Shown here in pieces: positions 1-12,352 of a DNA stretch of 64,000 nucleotides. This DNA is from Thuidium tamariscinum. Taxonomy: Eukaryota > Streptophyta > Bryopsida > Hypnales > Thuidiaceae. Numbering within the stretch: the first letter of the stretch is position 1; the number at the start of each line of letters is the position of its first letter. The notes beneath the pieces are model-generated. The model had not been told where the DNA came from. It did not search any database and saw only the letters and a list, made by a program, of their open reading frames with translations. Position numbers and translations under genes: made by a program. The DNA lies in the NCBI GenBank assembly GCA_947034885.2, contig OX344749.2, positions 1,242,501 to 1,306,500 of the forward strand. The letters run 5' to 3'.

Positions 1-1016
1 TATTTTCCAACACCAAACGCCCCTTTTCTTCGAAGCCAGACAACAAAGATTCAAAATGCCACAATGACATTCTGACCAGTGACCCCAAATTTGATTTTCG
101 CAAGTAGCTGTAAGTTAGTTGCTGGAAGCACTCATAGATGTGCTGAAAAGGTTTGACATTTTCTGTATTCGTACGTGTTTTTCCTGAGCTTAGCCATATT
201 TAAGATGCGCTACTGAGCTTGCAAATCGGATGGCAATGGAACCACCGCAAGCTCCACGAGGCGACACCTGGATTCCACCCCTGGTCGGTGCCGCTTCTCT
301 CTCACTCATTCTCATACTCATCACTTCACTCATCACTTCACTTACCAGCTGATCGACTCACACTGGCTCTGCACCAAATCCTGACACTGTGTCTCCATCA
401 TGCCACATCTTCATTGTCTCTTCCAATGCCACCCCAGTGGCGGGATCCATACATCTCAAGTGCAGCAGCCGCGGCAGCAGGAGCCTTGACTGTCCCCGAA
501 GTAGCGCGATCGACAGACTTTCACTTGAAATTTGAATCAAAATCAGGATCGGATCAAAGTGTTGGAAGCTCGCCACTCGTGCTGTGTGATCCATACATCT
601 CAAGTGAAGCAGTAGGGAGCCCCAGTACTTACAGCGAGATTTGTGGACTTGTATTTGAGCAGCTTATCAACTATGTGTCGAAGTGTTGCAAGGTCGCCAT
701 TCTTGTTGTGTGATGGATCAAATGGAAGCCTGGAAGATTATGGGTATTGCTATTGTTTCACTGCCGTTCATGCTCCATGACGAGCTGCTTGCAGATTCGT
801 CCTTGCGCCAAGAGTTTGTAGCTGGTGCACGTACTTCAATACTCCTTGCCTAGCTCGTTGAAGCTCACGCCATTTGATCCCGTGATTGGCAGCAAGCGTG
901 TAGTAAGGAGGGATTCAAGAGTTTGCGTCATCATTGGGAGTTTTTTCTCCTTCAATGTTTGATGGGGGAATGCGAGGGAAAGGAACATTAGCAAGCCGGT
1001 GATCGACGTTGGCACT
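1..1016. other. Upstream region of the ERD4-like gene, with short direct repeats
   Basis: No supported gene. It should contain the promoter and 5' leader of the channel gene that starts at 1017. A 19-base sequence beginning GATCCATACATCTC occurs at about 446 and again at about 588, and a related pair (TCGCCA followed by TTGTGTGATGG or CTGTGTGATCC) lies at about 570 and 695, so the stretch seems to have grown by local duplication. A 164-codon open frame at 219-713 starts with a non-ATG codon and resembles nothing I know. Confidence 0.5.
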
Positions 1017-4000
1017 ATGGTGGAGACGTCGTCCTTTATTGTGTCTTTGGTGTTCTCGTCGTGCGTGTTCGTGACTCTGCTCGGAGTATACGTCGTGACT
1101 TCGCGTCGTCCAGGGAATGCCGTCATCTACCACCCGCTGCGCGTGTTACGCGGGGAGGATGTCCCCGCCATTCTCCAAGGGCGGGGTCCTTTCTCTTGGG
1201 CGACCGAGGCCTGGAAAGCTTCGGAAGATGAAGTCGTGAACGCCGCTGGCTTAGACGCCGCGGTCTACCTCCATCTCTTCACCGCAGGTATGTGTCTCTC
1301 AGTTCATTCACGCCTGCATTCGCACAATGGCACCGCTTATGGAGAATCAAAACCTTGTAGAAATTTTTTTAAGGCCAAAAACATTTCGATGCGTGTAACA
1401 GTGTCGTTACGGAGAACGAAAGTCGAGTAGAATTTGGATGTTCTGAGCACGCATTTTGATTGTTATAGTCATTACCGGTGCGTGCGGTTCCGTGACGATT
1501 GTCCACAACGTGACTTTCGCACCGCCTCCAAATGTGCAGCTTTGGAGATCATCGTGTTGTCCGCCGTGTTTTGCATTCCCGTGTTGGTGTCTCTGTCGGC
1601 GAGCAGCAGCTTCAACACGCGCCAGGAGCGATCATCGAATTACGGCCGCGTCGCGTTCAGTGGCTTTGACAACTTGAGCATGGGCAACGTGGAGCCCGGC
1701 AGCTCCAAGATCTGGGGGTTTCTCCTGGGCATGTTCTGGGTGTCGTTCGTGACTTATGCCGTGCTGTGGCGATCGTACGGACGCATCATCACGTTGCGCG
1801 TCCGGCGCCAAGCGTCCACCAGGGCTCGCCCTCAAGAGTTCGCAGTGCTCGTGCGGGACATTCCTCCCCCGTCATCGCCGCATCAGACCCAGGAAGAGCA
1901 CGTCAATGCCTTCTTCCGAAGAGTGCACCCCGGGTCGTATGACCGGTGCATCATCGTCAAAGATCTCCGAAAGGTAAAACCTCCAGGCTATGTTTCAGCA
2001 GTTTGGGTAGGTCATATGGGGATTTTTTATTGTCCATATCTAAATAGTTTTTGACGGATGCATTGTTCTGCACTAATTTTGGTGATATATAATTTAACCC
2101 CATCTGAATTCTATTATTCTCGCAGTATGAGTAATCGAGTTCGTCATCGTGAATCTTTGGTCTTTTAGGGTTTGCATCCGATTTCGGCAATTCATGGTCA
2201 GGGTTTAGGGTCTTGCAAAGCCGTAATTCCTTAAGGGTTAAGTGAAGCCCAAATTGGCTCTCGTTTGTTCCTCGGCAGTTTAGAGTAGGTCACAAGGGGA
2301 TTCGCTTTTGTTCAGTTTCTTATGTTTTTGACCGACAATTGCAATGTTCTTCACTGGTTTTGGTGGTATCAAATGCGATTCCATTTGATCATTATATTAT
2401 CAATCTTGAATCGATCTTAAATCAACCCTATATACGATTTTATCAATTTGATTACTCAGGTAGTCGTTTCATAACCATGAAAGCTTGGTTCATTGCCTTA
2501 TTACCAGGTGGAGAAGTTGTACAAAGAGCGTGAAAAGGTGTTGCGGGATTTGGAACATGCGGAAGCTGTGTTCGATCGATCGAAGAGGAAAGGCGGTGAC
2601 GACGGGGTTCGTCCCGTGCACAAGACGGGGTTCTTGGGTTGCATGGGTCCCGAGGTCGACACAATAGATTACTTGGAAGCTCGTAGTGCGGATCTGACGG
2701 ACCAGTTTGAGGAGGAGCGGAAGCATGTGCTGCAGGCGAAGATTGCATTCACAGCTTTGGTCATTTTCAACAATCGGCGCTCGGCTGCTCAAGCTGGCCA
2801 GGTGAGTTCTTCAATTTCAATTTGGAAATTTATTAATCTATCATCTTTGGCGTGTCTTACTTGGGCTAATTGCACTGTAGCGGACACTCAGAGGAGCAAA
2901 CCTAGCATAGGGTTTCTTCCTGCAAGGTCGATGCTTTAAAGACTTTGTAAATGAAGATGAAGACCCTAATCCTGGTTTGAGGCTGCTCCTCAAAAATCCT
3001 TATAACTTACAAACTCTATGGGGGTCTTAGGTTTCTTTTCTCATTGACCTTTGATTTCTATGAATATATCACTGGCGTCGTTTGAACTTCAGAGAAGGTC
3101 TGCATGGCGGGTCCTTACTCCTAGCCTCATGCAAATCAATGGGATTAAAATACCAGTGTCTAGGGTTTCTTAGGGTTTTAAGGTTTAGGGTTTGTGTGTG
3201 CTACTCGTTACGTTTGTTGATCGGTTGATCGATTGATTGCTGCAGGTTGTGCATACTTTCCATGCTCCGGATTGGAGCGTGACGCCAGCACCAGAGCCCA
3301 ACGCGGTGGTGTGGCGTAATCTGCATATATCGGAATGGGAGCACTGGCTTCGGAAGCTTTTGATCCATATTCCCACCTTTTTGATCATTGTGATGTATGC
3401 AATTCCCATTCTCTTGGTTGCGAGTCTCTTGTCACTTAGCAATCTGGAGGTTATCCTGCCATTCATCAGGTCCATCACCCATGACAAGACCATCCATAAC
3501 ATTTTACAGGTATTCATTCCCGCGCCAATCCAGTTTTCTTTTGCATTTGTTTTCTGAAAGCAAGCCTGCATTGTTGAGGTTTTTTCTTTCTTTTAACCCT
3601 AAAGAACTCAAATGGTCAAAAATTGATTGCGTCTGTATCTGGAGGAGTTGAACAAATCATGTAAGAAGCTTCTATGAAGGTATCAAAATGTACCAATGAT
3701 CATTTCCTAAATTCTTAAGGAATAGAAACATTTTGTCAAAGTTGCTATAATGGAGTAATAGATTTCTAAGTAGATTTTATGTTTTTCGATTGGGCACTTT
3801 CAGGGTTAAAATCCCAGTTGCGCTTGATGTACATGTTTTGATTGTTAGTTTGGGATATTGACATATAGTTTGCTGTCTACGGCAGTCTGATGACGCTGAG
3901 GCACCAAGTGAAGCTTTTGCTCCGAAGTCGGGCACCTCCACGGGGAGACAAGGTGATGACATTTCTGGACAGACTGCGCTGAAGAGGAGTTTTTAATTGC

Positions 4001-6074
4001 AATGATTTTGTATGAAAATCAGGTGTTGTTTGTTTAGTAGTGGCCCCTTGATTCAATGATGTTAAGAAGTTTCAACCTCGATTTCACGTTGCGTTTTCCT
4101 AGAAATAAGGATACTCTATAATTTATTGAAATATGCTTCACCCTTCTATGCTGATTGCACCTCTACAAACACAAATTTTCAATGAATCAGGCATTGGAGG
4201 TGCACAACGTTAGATTTAAAGGTTGGGAGATAAGAAATGGGTTCTCCAAATTTTAAGACTTTGATCCTCTTCAAGCTACTAGAAGCTTCTCCAACTTCTC
4301 CAACGTTTTTTTCTTACTTACACTAGGAAAGATGAGTTTGACTAAACTCAAAAAACTCGAACAAAGATGTAGCACCTCAAACTAATGTGCATTCTCTGCT
4401 TCTGCAGGTTTGGTACCCCAGATCGTCCTGCTGATCTTCCTCGCATTGCCACCACCCATGATGTTTGCTTTATCGAAGGCAGAGGGTTTTGCTTCTCGGT
4501 CTCGGATTGTACGGTCTGCTTCGGCCAAATACTTCTACATCATCATTTTCAATGTCTACTTTGGAGTGACCATCTTTGGCACTATTTTTGCGAATCTCAG
4601 CAGCATCAAGGGAATGGTGGATGAAGACAAGTTCTTAGTTGCTCGTTTGATACGACTGCTTGGCTCCCAATTGCCCCCTGTCGCCATGTACTACATCACG
4701 TACATTGTGCTCAAGTAAGTGCCCGCAGAACCCTTATTATTACACAGTAGCCGTAAACATTTATCAGTCATGCGTACACCATTTGCAATCCGAGTGCCCT
4801 GAACAAAGGAGTTGCGGTTTGTTAACAGGGTTAGTGTTGCAGATGTATGTATTTCATGACATTGATGAGTTGGTTTGTGACAATTGGGGCAGGTTTAGCA
4901 TTGGTTACGGTGTAGAATTGTCGCGCCTCATCTCCTTGATCAGTTTCCATTGGAAACGCAAGTTCAAGTGCCAGTCAGAGTGGGAGAAACGCGAGTCATG
5001 GGCACCGGAAGCCTTCACGTATCACCAGAGCATCCCCAACGACCTTCTCATCTTGACATTGGCCCTGTGCTATGCTGTTATTGCGCCCATGATTCTCGTT
5101 TTTGCCTTCCTTTACTTCTTGCTGGGATGGCTAGTGCAGCGTAATCAGGTTCGAATTTCTCTTTTTTCTTTACAACTCAGATCAGATAATATACATGGAT
5201 CATGTACAGTAGATAGTTTAAAAAAAAAATTTAATCCCTACAGGACCAAGTATTTGTGATCGATTATATTGTGAAAATTATCATTCGAGTGGGACCGAGA
5301 CCTATGTAATTAGAATCAAAGACGAACATTAATGTTGCAACATTGCACATGATGGTCGATACATAAACAAAATTTGGATAAAGGAAACCTCCATGTGACC
5401 TACTTTTTTCTGCTAAAAGATGATGGGACTTCTTGTTGAACCCCTAAAGGGTTAATTATTCATGGTCGCATAACAACCAATTTGATTGATCATATTCTGA
5501 AAAATCTAATTCGAGTGGTGTCAAATTTTGTATCACCAAAACATTGCACTTTTTGGCCAAAAAATGAATATAGAATGTTCAAAAGGAAGTCTTCACATGA
5601 CTTAACCGCCTGCAAACAAAAAAATTATTGTGTTCCCCTATCACGGGGTCTAGTTTAGTGTTTCTCTCTGATTCCTGGTTTGTGATTTCACAGGCTTTGA
5701 ACGTGCATGTCCCGGATTGGGAGAGCAACGGGAGCCTGTGGCCGCACATCCACCACCGAATTCTGGCTGCGCTTTTAGCTGCACAGATCACGGCAATCGT
5801 GTATTTTGCAGTGAAAGAATTTAAATTCACGCCCATCTTGTTAATACTCCCTGCCCTGACACTCATTTTCCATATTTACTGCAAGCGAAAGTTTCGACCC
5901 TTGATTGAGCGGGTGTCACTTTACATGGCCACTGTTGAAACGAAAGAGCAACCTTCCTCGGACGACATTGTTGAGGCCTACACTCCCATTTATTTAAAAG
6001 AGGGTGCTCCAGGGATTGATCGTCGAGATTCCAGCGAACGAGTTTCAAAACCTGATCCCCCTAGTGATGTGTAG
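1017..6074 (+). CDS. ERD4: ERD4/OSCA3.1-like (CSC1-family) hyperosmolality-gated ion channel
   Basis: Multi-pass membrane protein of the CSC1/OSCA (TMEM63-related) family, known as osmotically and mechanically gated cation channels. The text aligns closely with Arabidopsis ERD4 along its whole length; the predicted product is about 735 residues against about 724. Seven exons fit: 1017-1287, 1540-1973, 2508-2801, 3246-3509, about 4407/4408-4714, 4893-5148 and 5694-6074. Order: N-terminal membrane segment and SRRPGN motif (residues 5-40), two more helices near 90-165, the cytosolic loop with FAVLVRDIP and TGFLG (about 185-340), then the pore-side helix bundle (about 350-650) with KAEGFASRSRIVRSASAKYF and a short polar tail. 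ATG 1017 is chosen over an upstream in-frame GTG because it gives MVETSSF, matching the usual MEISSF-like start. Exon joins give family residues at five of six introns. Intron 4 does not: the GT-AG pair 3510/4407 is one base out of frame. Confidence 0.93.
3160..3194 (+). repeat. Interstitial telomere-like (TTTAGGG) cluster in intron 3
   Basis: Four degenerate copies of the plant telomere unit (TAGGGTTT phase) lie just upstream of the acceptor of ERD4-like intron 3. Further single copies occur in intron 2 near 2167-2210. Short telo-box clusters are common near plant promoters and first introns, so they may be regulatory or relics of repair; nothing here decides between these. Confidence 0.6.
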
Positions 6075-9000
6075 TTGATACATTTCTGTACCTTGAAAAT
6101 TTGTACCATTACTAGTTACTATTTGATTCCACCCACTAGAATCATTATTTAGTATTCCTTCTTCAAAGGTAGAGAGGCACACAATGATGCATCTTGCAAG
6201 CTTGAGTTTAGGTAGCTTCGATATTTATTTTAGACACTGTAGAATGTATCTGAAGAGCAACTTCAATGAGCTGTGGATGTTATGGAGTTAGGTTGCTGTG
6301 AGGATGCGGAGTGGAGTGCTCTCTGACTTAGTCTACTCAATTACAGTAGTGGTGAGAACAGAGGATCTTGGATACCATCTTGTTCTATTAGGAGAAATAT
6401 TTGAAGATTAGATTCGCGGCTTCTATTTCTCCTAGTAGTTGACCATTCGTGTATGTAAAGTGATACAGTTATCAGAATTCAGAGTCTGTACCAACAAGGT
6501 ATTTTCTGTGACTCCGTGTGTGAAGTGGCCTTGGACAATGGGTTCCCTCCTTGCTTTGCAACTGCACTGAAGTTACAATTTAACTGAAGCCCACGGTATT
6601 CACGGAAGGTCACACTAACTGGTTATTTTTCAAGAAAATTGTGGTTCGTTCTATTGCAAATGGATGAACAACTGATTCATATGAGTGAGTGGATTAAAAA
6701 TGGTTCAAATGAATGAGTTATTGAATGCAGTTTATCTACTACATTCATGTATCCACAATATAGTCCTGAATGAATGTGATTTTGTGAACAGGTGGATGAG
6801 TTTTAAATGATGAGTACGTAGACCACGTTGTATTACGGCGGTCGCGGTAAGTGAGCTGTCGGTGAGTCCAGCGAGTTGGATCGCCGAAGCGTTTCCCGTC
6901 CTTTGGAGAGAGTACGATTTCTTCAACGATTTCTGTGAAGGACAGACGGGAGGGACGCACCACAGTACTGTGACAACTAACTTACAGCCTATTTGTCAAC
7001 TTCCATACTGCTCTGCCTCTCAATTTGCTGGTTCCGTTCTCTGTTCAGTCTCGCCTCTGGCGTTGCGTCCTCTCTCCCTGCCCTTTGGGGCGTGTACCTG
7101 CCTCCGGGCGTTTTTCACCAGTAAAGCTCCACCCTTGAAGGGTTTCATCCTCTGCCTCTCAATTTGCGTAATTCCGAAGTTAGCCCACGTTTAATTGTTT
7201 CACTCTTGCAGGGATGCACCGATTGAATTAACTTGTGAGCTCCATTCCAACTACATTAATTTCACTGCTGGCAGGTTCATCAGTCCAAGTTTTTTAATTC
7301 TTGTTATTCACGACCGTTTCGATTCATGGTCTAGTGGGTCCTTGAAAGTTGGCAGCGACAAAACCACATAAGTTCGCAAATCACAATGAGAGGCGACGCC
7401 AACCCGAAAGTCTGACATCCGCGGACCAACATGTCAGTCCAGCCTCGTCATATCCATCGACCGTACACTAATCAAAGAGGCATGTTTGAGCTTATTTCCC
7501 AGCATCTCACTGAGGATAGTGCAGGGGCGGTTGAGAGAACCAACAATTGAGGAGCAACTTGGGTCCCATTTCTCAGTTGGGATCCCAATAATACAACGAA
7601 GATAACTCACGACGCCCGCCTGGAGGATAGGTCCGGTCCATCCATTGTGTCCTGACAGATGTCTAACGCCAAATCGGAACTGAAGCTCCGAAGCTCACAA
7701 CTGAGTGACCAAGTCCATATCTTTTTCATCCATCCGCTTCGCACATCCATCCATCGGTCTCATTGGGCCGGTGATTCGTTTCTTCTTGGTCTGAGGTCTT
7801 TGGGTCCGGGGGGTGGCTTGGGAATTGGCTTGGGAGTTGGGACCGTCCTCTTCGTCGCCACGACCTCTCGGAGTGGCGTTGCGTAAGCGACGAGCTGCAT
7901 TTTTCTCGCTTCGTTGTGCTGATCGAATTTCTGCCTTCGTCTCTCTTCTCATGTACAGTTGCAGCTTCCATAGTCACGTTTGGATTCGATCGTGCCAATT
8001 CTTTCTTTTGGGTGCTCTTTTTTGGAAGTCCTCTGCCTTCAATTGCGTTTCTTCCGCTTTAACCCTATTGGAATTCGAGGTGGTGCTCGTGTTGCTGCCT
8101 ATTGAACTCTGTTTTCCATCATGTAGTTAGGTTGTCTCCTGGGCTCCCGGTTTTTGGTTGCGCACTTGACTTGCGCCGGTCATGATTTGGCGTTTGTAGC
8201 GTGACACCCATGCGCAAGCTGATTGTTCTTCTCACGTCTGCGCCCAATTGGCCTCCGATTGGCGGTGACCACTGGGTCCATCTTCCTGCCCCGGTTGCCG
8301 CTCTCCATTGCAGGTAAATTCTCTTCTGTTTGTGTTGATTTGTATCGCCCTGTTGATTCCCTTTTTTTGGCAATTGCGGAAATTTCGCGAATTTGGAGTA
8401 AAGACATTCAAACCGCACGACTACTCTGAGATTGAGAGTTCTTCAATTTGAATATCATTAGTGTTGTAGTCGAAGTTTTTTCGAGACCTCGATCCTCAGA
8501 ACAATTGTGACTCCTTTCTGTGTTCGGTGGTAGAGAGCGGACACCGTTTTCGTTGGCCTCTGATACGTTATGGAACACGTATTAGTGTACTTATTGATGA
8601 TCACCATTTACTGAGTTTGGATCTCACGGTGGCCATTGCTTGAGTGACTACACACTCAAAAGCTTATGATGAGATCCCAAGGTATACAATTCATTTACTC
8701 GCTGGCGCACGATTCCGGGTATTCCATTGAATCATGGATGGGACTTAACAGCATGAATGGTGTATCTAGTTGATCAGTCTCTGTTAGTAATTGATCTGAA
8801 GTGCTAATAGCATCGTGGGTTTTTTATGAGAACATTGACAAAGTATCCTGTCTGGAATGTTGATTTGTTTGTATCAGAGAGCCTGTATCCCGAAATTCCA
8901 CACAGTTGCCATGTCTCAGATGCGGCGAACGATGTTCTTGCCAGGTCCCCGAGGAGGGCCAATCCTGGCTCCGTCCTCTTTGAGAAGCGTAGGGCGCATC

Positions 9001-9686
9001 GGTTGTGAGGTGCAGCATAAACATCAAGCTCTCCTGGAGCACATCCGCCTTCCATTTCGTCTTTTCCGACGTCAGATTCTGGTACACTCAGCCATCTCTC
9101 ATGCCACACTCTCGAGCACACTCTGCAAGTGCACATTCCTCGCATAGTTTCAGAACCTAGTCATGTTAGCTACACATCTGTGTGGGCAACTTCCACATCT
9201 GCAATGAGCCTTTTTATCCCCTGAGGCACTGTCATTAGAGCTGTCTGAGTGTGTGTATATATGCACTCAACCCTCTGTATTGACACACTTTGTAATTACA
9301 CGTTCTTTGTACATTCTAAGAATTCATCCTATTGTGTACACGTCTGATTGGACAAATTCCACATTTTAATCTGTGAATGTATGTGGGTACATTTAGAAGC
9401 CCATTTGTCTCCCCGAGCCAGTGTCATTAGGGAGGGTTCAGTGTGTTCTGATATCCGTCTTTCTGTAGTAGTTGTAACTCTCCTATTTCATAACCTTTCT
9501 CCAGTTCTAGATGATGATTTTCGGGCATTACAAGAAGTATGCTGCAGATATGATCCGTTACTCTTCTGTCTTCACTGAGTTGCACATGTAGTCTTTCTTA
9601 CGAGTCTTTCTTACATTTTTGGCTGTCACTGGGGAGGTTTTCGAGAGTGATAATATTGCTGATCACTAGTGCGTGTGCATGATCAG
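6075..9686. other. Spacer with possible 5' exon of the downstream membrane-protein gene
   Basis: After the channel stop codon, 6075-6700 probably holds its 3' untranslated region. I see no convincing gene in 6700-9600. A strong donor (CAG/GTAAAT) at 8313/8314 follows a pyrimidine-rich stretch 7900-8310 that looks like a leader exon, and may belong to the gene whose last exon starts near 9687. No ATG in that exon is in the right phase for acceptor 9686, so the start codon is unplaced. Open frames at 6862-7194, 7813-8130 and 8857-9147 match nothing I recognise. Confidence 0.4.
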
Positions 9687-10049
9687 GCGGTGCTCTCCTA
9701 CTTGGAATTGGTTTCAAGCCAGCCAGTGTTCTTGTACACGTTATGTTGGACTCTGTTACTGGCGGCCGTTGTGACGATCACAGCATTGAGCTTAGAGGTG
9801 AGTTTCAGCTCCAGCCTCTCTCCATCAATGGAGGTTGTACAGCAGTGTTCAAAAGAAATTAACAAAGCGACAGTCGCGTGCCAGCAATGCTCTCGGCTTC
9901 CTCTGGATGGCCCCAATGATTACCTCTGCGTGCCTGCAAGCCTCTTCCAGAAAACGAGGATGGACTTTGCGGTTCCTCCAATCTTCGCTGGCCTCGTGGT
10001 GGCTGCATCAGCTTTGTTTGTGCAGGGAATGAGCCTGTGGAATTACTAA
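9687..10049 (+). CDS. Last exon of a small two-helix plant membrane protein (family recognised, function unknown)
   Basis: The frame reads AVLSYLELVSSQPVFLYTLC at its start, followed by a hydrophobic run, a loop containing PLDGPNDYLCVPASLFQKTR, a second hydrophobic segment (VPPIFAGLVVAASALFV) and a short tail ending GMSLWNY. This pattern (helix, lumenal or cytosolic loop with a conserved LCxPxxLFxxxxxD block, helix) is that of a short uncharacterised membrane-protein family I have seen in land plants; no biochemical role is known to me. There is no in-frame ATG before the first helix and the frame closes upstream at 9660, so this is an exon, with an acceptor at 9686 (GATCAG) or 9669. About 120 residues are visible, nearly the full family length, so only a few N-terminal residues should come from a missing upstream exon. 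Confidence 0.55.
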   Translation, partial: AVLSYLELVSSQPVFLYTLCWTLLLAAVVTITALSLEVSFSSSLSPSMEVVQQCSKEINKATVACQQCSRLPLDGPNDYLCVPASLFQKTRMDFAVPPIFAGLVVAASALFVQGMSLWNY

Positions 10050-10773
10050 TTATTTCCAGGGGCTGGGAAAGGAGCATTTGTTCCAGTGACATCTACAAAT
10101 ATGGGCTGGGATTCAAACCGGATTACCTGCGTGTACGGTTCAGATAGCAGAGATGATGACTTGGTCTCAAATCTTTCTGTATATTTCTTTAGGCGTTCAA
10201 AGCAAATTAAATTAAGCAGGTACTCAAGTTTCTCATTCTTGACGGAAGACTTGCATATCTCTTACCTTTCGAAGAGAAAGGTCCCGGTACTTGGACAACC
10301 CCCCTGCAATCGTCGTAAGGGTTGAATTCTGTGTGATAAAGAAGTGTCACTCGTCCTGCCATCTCCAGCTCTTCAGCTTCAGGTCCGCATTGGATGTAAG
10401 ATTGTACTATACTAGGGAATTAACACTCATTTGAGCAATTTCTGTTCATGCAATTAACGCTAGCCAGTGAAAGTATGGTGCCCTCCAATCCACCTCACTC
10501 ACATTCCACTTACATTTCCATATTACAATACGAATTGCTGCTGCTTCCAGGAACCGACTCTCTAACAATCGGTAGTATATATGTATGTATAATGCCAGAC
10601 ATGACTCAAAAAACGAGCGCCAAAAACGTTTTAAGAAGTCGCATGGCTCGTATGACACCAAAATGCAAGCTCGAATGAGTCTAATCCCAGCGTAATCCCA
10701 GCTACAAGGATCTGATGAAGAACAAGGAGAAAGGTGCAAAGAAATGGTGAGTCATACAGCAAGTCCCAATCCA
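10050..10773. other. Convergent 3' region between two genes
   Basis: Sits between the end of the plus-strand membrane-protein gene and the end of the minus-strand strictosidine-synthase-like gene, so it should contain both 3' untranslated regions. I see no additional coding signal or repeat. Confidence 0.5.
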
Positions 10774-12352
10774 TTATGCAGAAGGTGCAGGTCGTGGCAG
10801 AGTGTACACCGCCACATGCGGAAGCAGCACGGAGCCCAGGAACAACTTGCCGTCGTGCTCTTCCACCTCGCTCACCATTTTCACCACCTTGCCCTCCTGA
10901 TCCTCCAGCACCTCCTTGAGATCGCCGTTGGGTCCGTAGCGCAGGATCATCCCTTTGGGCCGCCCCGCCAGCAGCCCATACACGTACTTGACGGGGATGG
11001 GCAGTCGGATGACGAGCGCCCACGCCCTTGGGAACTTGCTCATCACCTCCGCCGTCTTCACGCGGTGGCAATGGATGGCCACCCAGAAGTCGCCCGCCTC
11101 GTTGCGGCGCACATTGTCCGGCCATCCGGGCACATCCGCGAAAAGCTCATGCGTGCCGGCCTTAGCGCCCTTGAGCCAGTAGCGCCACAAGCGGGCCATG
11201 CGGCACTCCGCGAAGACGACGAACGTGCCGTCCTTGCTGACCGCGACGCCGTTGGGGAAGCGGAAGCGTTCCAGCAGCACGCTGGTTTCCTTCGTGACGG
11301 GGTTGAACTTGACGAAGCGGCCCGTGGCGTCGCCTTCAATGAGCGACAGGATGAACTGGTTGCGGTGCCAGCGCGTGCTGCTGTCTGTGAAGTAGACGTT
11401 GCCCTCGTCGTCGAAGTCCAGGTCGTTCGTGAACTTCATGCGCACCCCGTCGATCTCGTTTAACACGACCTCCGCTTGGCCGCCCTCAGGACCGACTCTC
11501 ATGATGCCCAAGTAGGCGTCCGCGATCCAAAGCTCCCCGGTCTCCTTGTGAAACCGGAGGCCCAAAGGCCGCCCGCACACCGGCTCCATCGCTAAATTCG
11601 GAGCCACGGGGCTCCTGGGTGCGCACGCAGCCGATCTGCAATGCGGAATCCCAACGCACTGGAAATTGTCATCAATCGCAACCTAATTCGCCGTCATTCC
11701 GTGATGGCAATCACTTAGATTCTAACCGCTCCAAGGTGCTCTAATTTCACATCCACTGCACTGGAGTCCAGATTGAACCCCTCCCATTCCATCATGACTG
11801 GTACTATCATTCTACCAGTCTAATGTAGAGGTGCGTGATGCATTTACACAGCTTGAGTACGTTCAATTTCGTTCTATCGGCGGAAATTCACGACATCGGC
11901 GTCTGGAACCCTAACTCTGATTTCGTTCTATTGCCGTCTGAATTGCGCAAAAAGGACGATACGTGACGAGAATTCTTGCATGCAAGAGCATGAACAATTC
12001 GAGAGCCAATACGTTACCTGTTGGTGGAGGTGTACGCGAATGTGGTCCACCCGAGCTCGGGTCCGTCGTACCGCAGCACGCGGCCATCGCTGACACCCGT
12101 GTACGGTCCCCGCCCTTGCGCGTCAAACGTCAGGCTCTCCGGGCCGAAGAACTGGCCTTCCCACTTGATTTCGGCCGCCTGGAGTTTGTTGTCCGCGTCA
12201 CGAGGGAAGTCCAAATTCACAGGTGCCAGGTCTACGTACTGCGCATTAAAATCCGTGACGCCTCGCCCCAACGCCACCTTCCAAGGGTCCGTCCCCAGCA
12301 CCCACGCCACCCACGCCACCACCCCTAGCGCCAATATTGACAGCGGCCTCAT
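10774..12352 (-). CDS. Strictosidine-synthase-like (APMAP-type) six-bladed beta-propeller protein
   Basis: Two exons, 12352-12018 and 11635-10774, joined by a GT-AG intron that splits an Arg codon, give 398 residues, the normal size for plant strictosidine-synthase-like proteins. Residues 1-20 (MRPLSILALGVVAWVAWVLG) form a signal anchor, expected to put the protein in the ER or secretory route. Family landmarks in order: GPESLTFDAQGRGPYTGVSD near 70-90, TSTNR at the exon join, CGRPLGLRF (132-140), IADAYLGIMRVGPEGG (about 149-164), TNDLDFDDEGNVYFTDSS (about 181-198), EGDATGRFVKFNP (about 211-224), RFPNGVAVSKDG and PGWPDNVR. Real strictosidine synthase makes an indole-alkaloid precursor, but most land-plant relatives lack its catalytic Glu and act as esterases or have unknown roles, so the substrate cannot be named. 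The ATG at 12352 is the first in frame and gives the expected hydrophobic start. Confidence 0.92.

Noticed and set aside
219-713. 164-codon frame upstream of the channel gene
   Set aside because: No ATG at its start, His/Ser/Leu-rich low complexity, no recognisable domain; more likely leader or promoter DNA.
8804-9147. Overlapping open frames on both strands near 9 kb
   Set aside because: Frames on opposite strands of similar length without motifs; typical of a chance stop-free patch.
10744-11463. Long plus-strand open frame (239 codons)
   Set aside because: It is the antisense shadow of the strictosidine-synthase-like exon; the minus-strand frame carries all family motifs.
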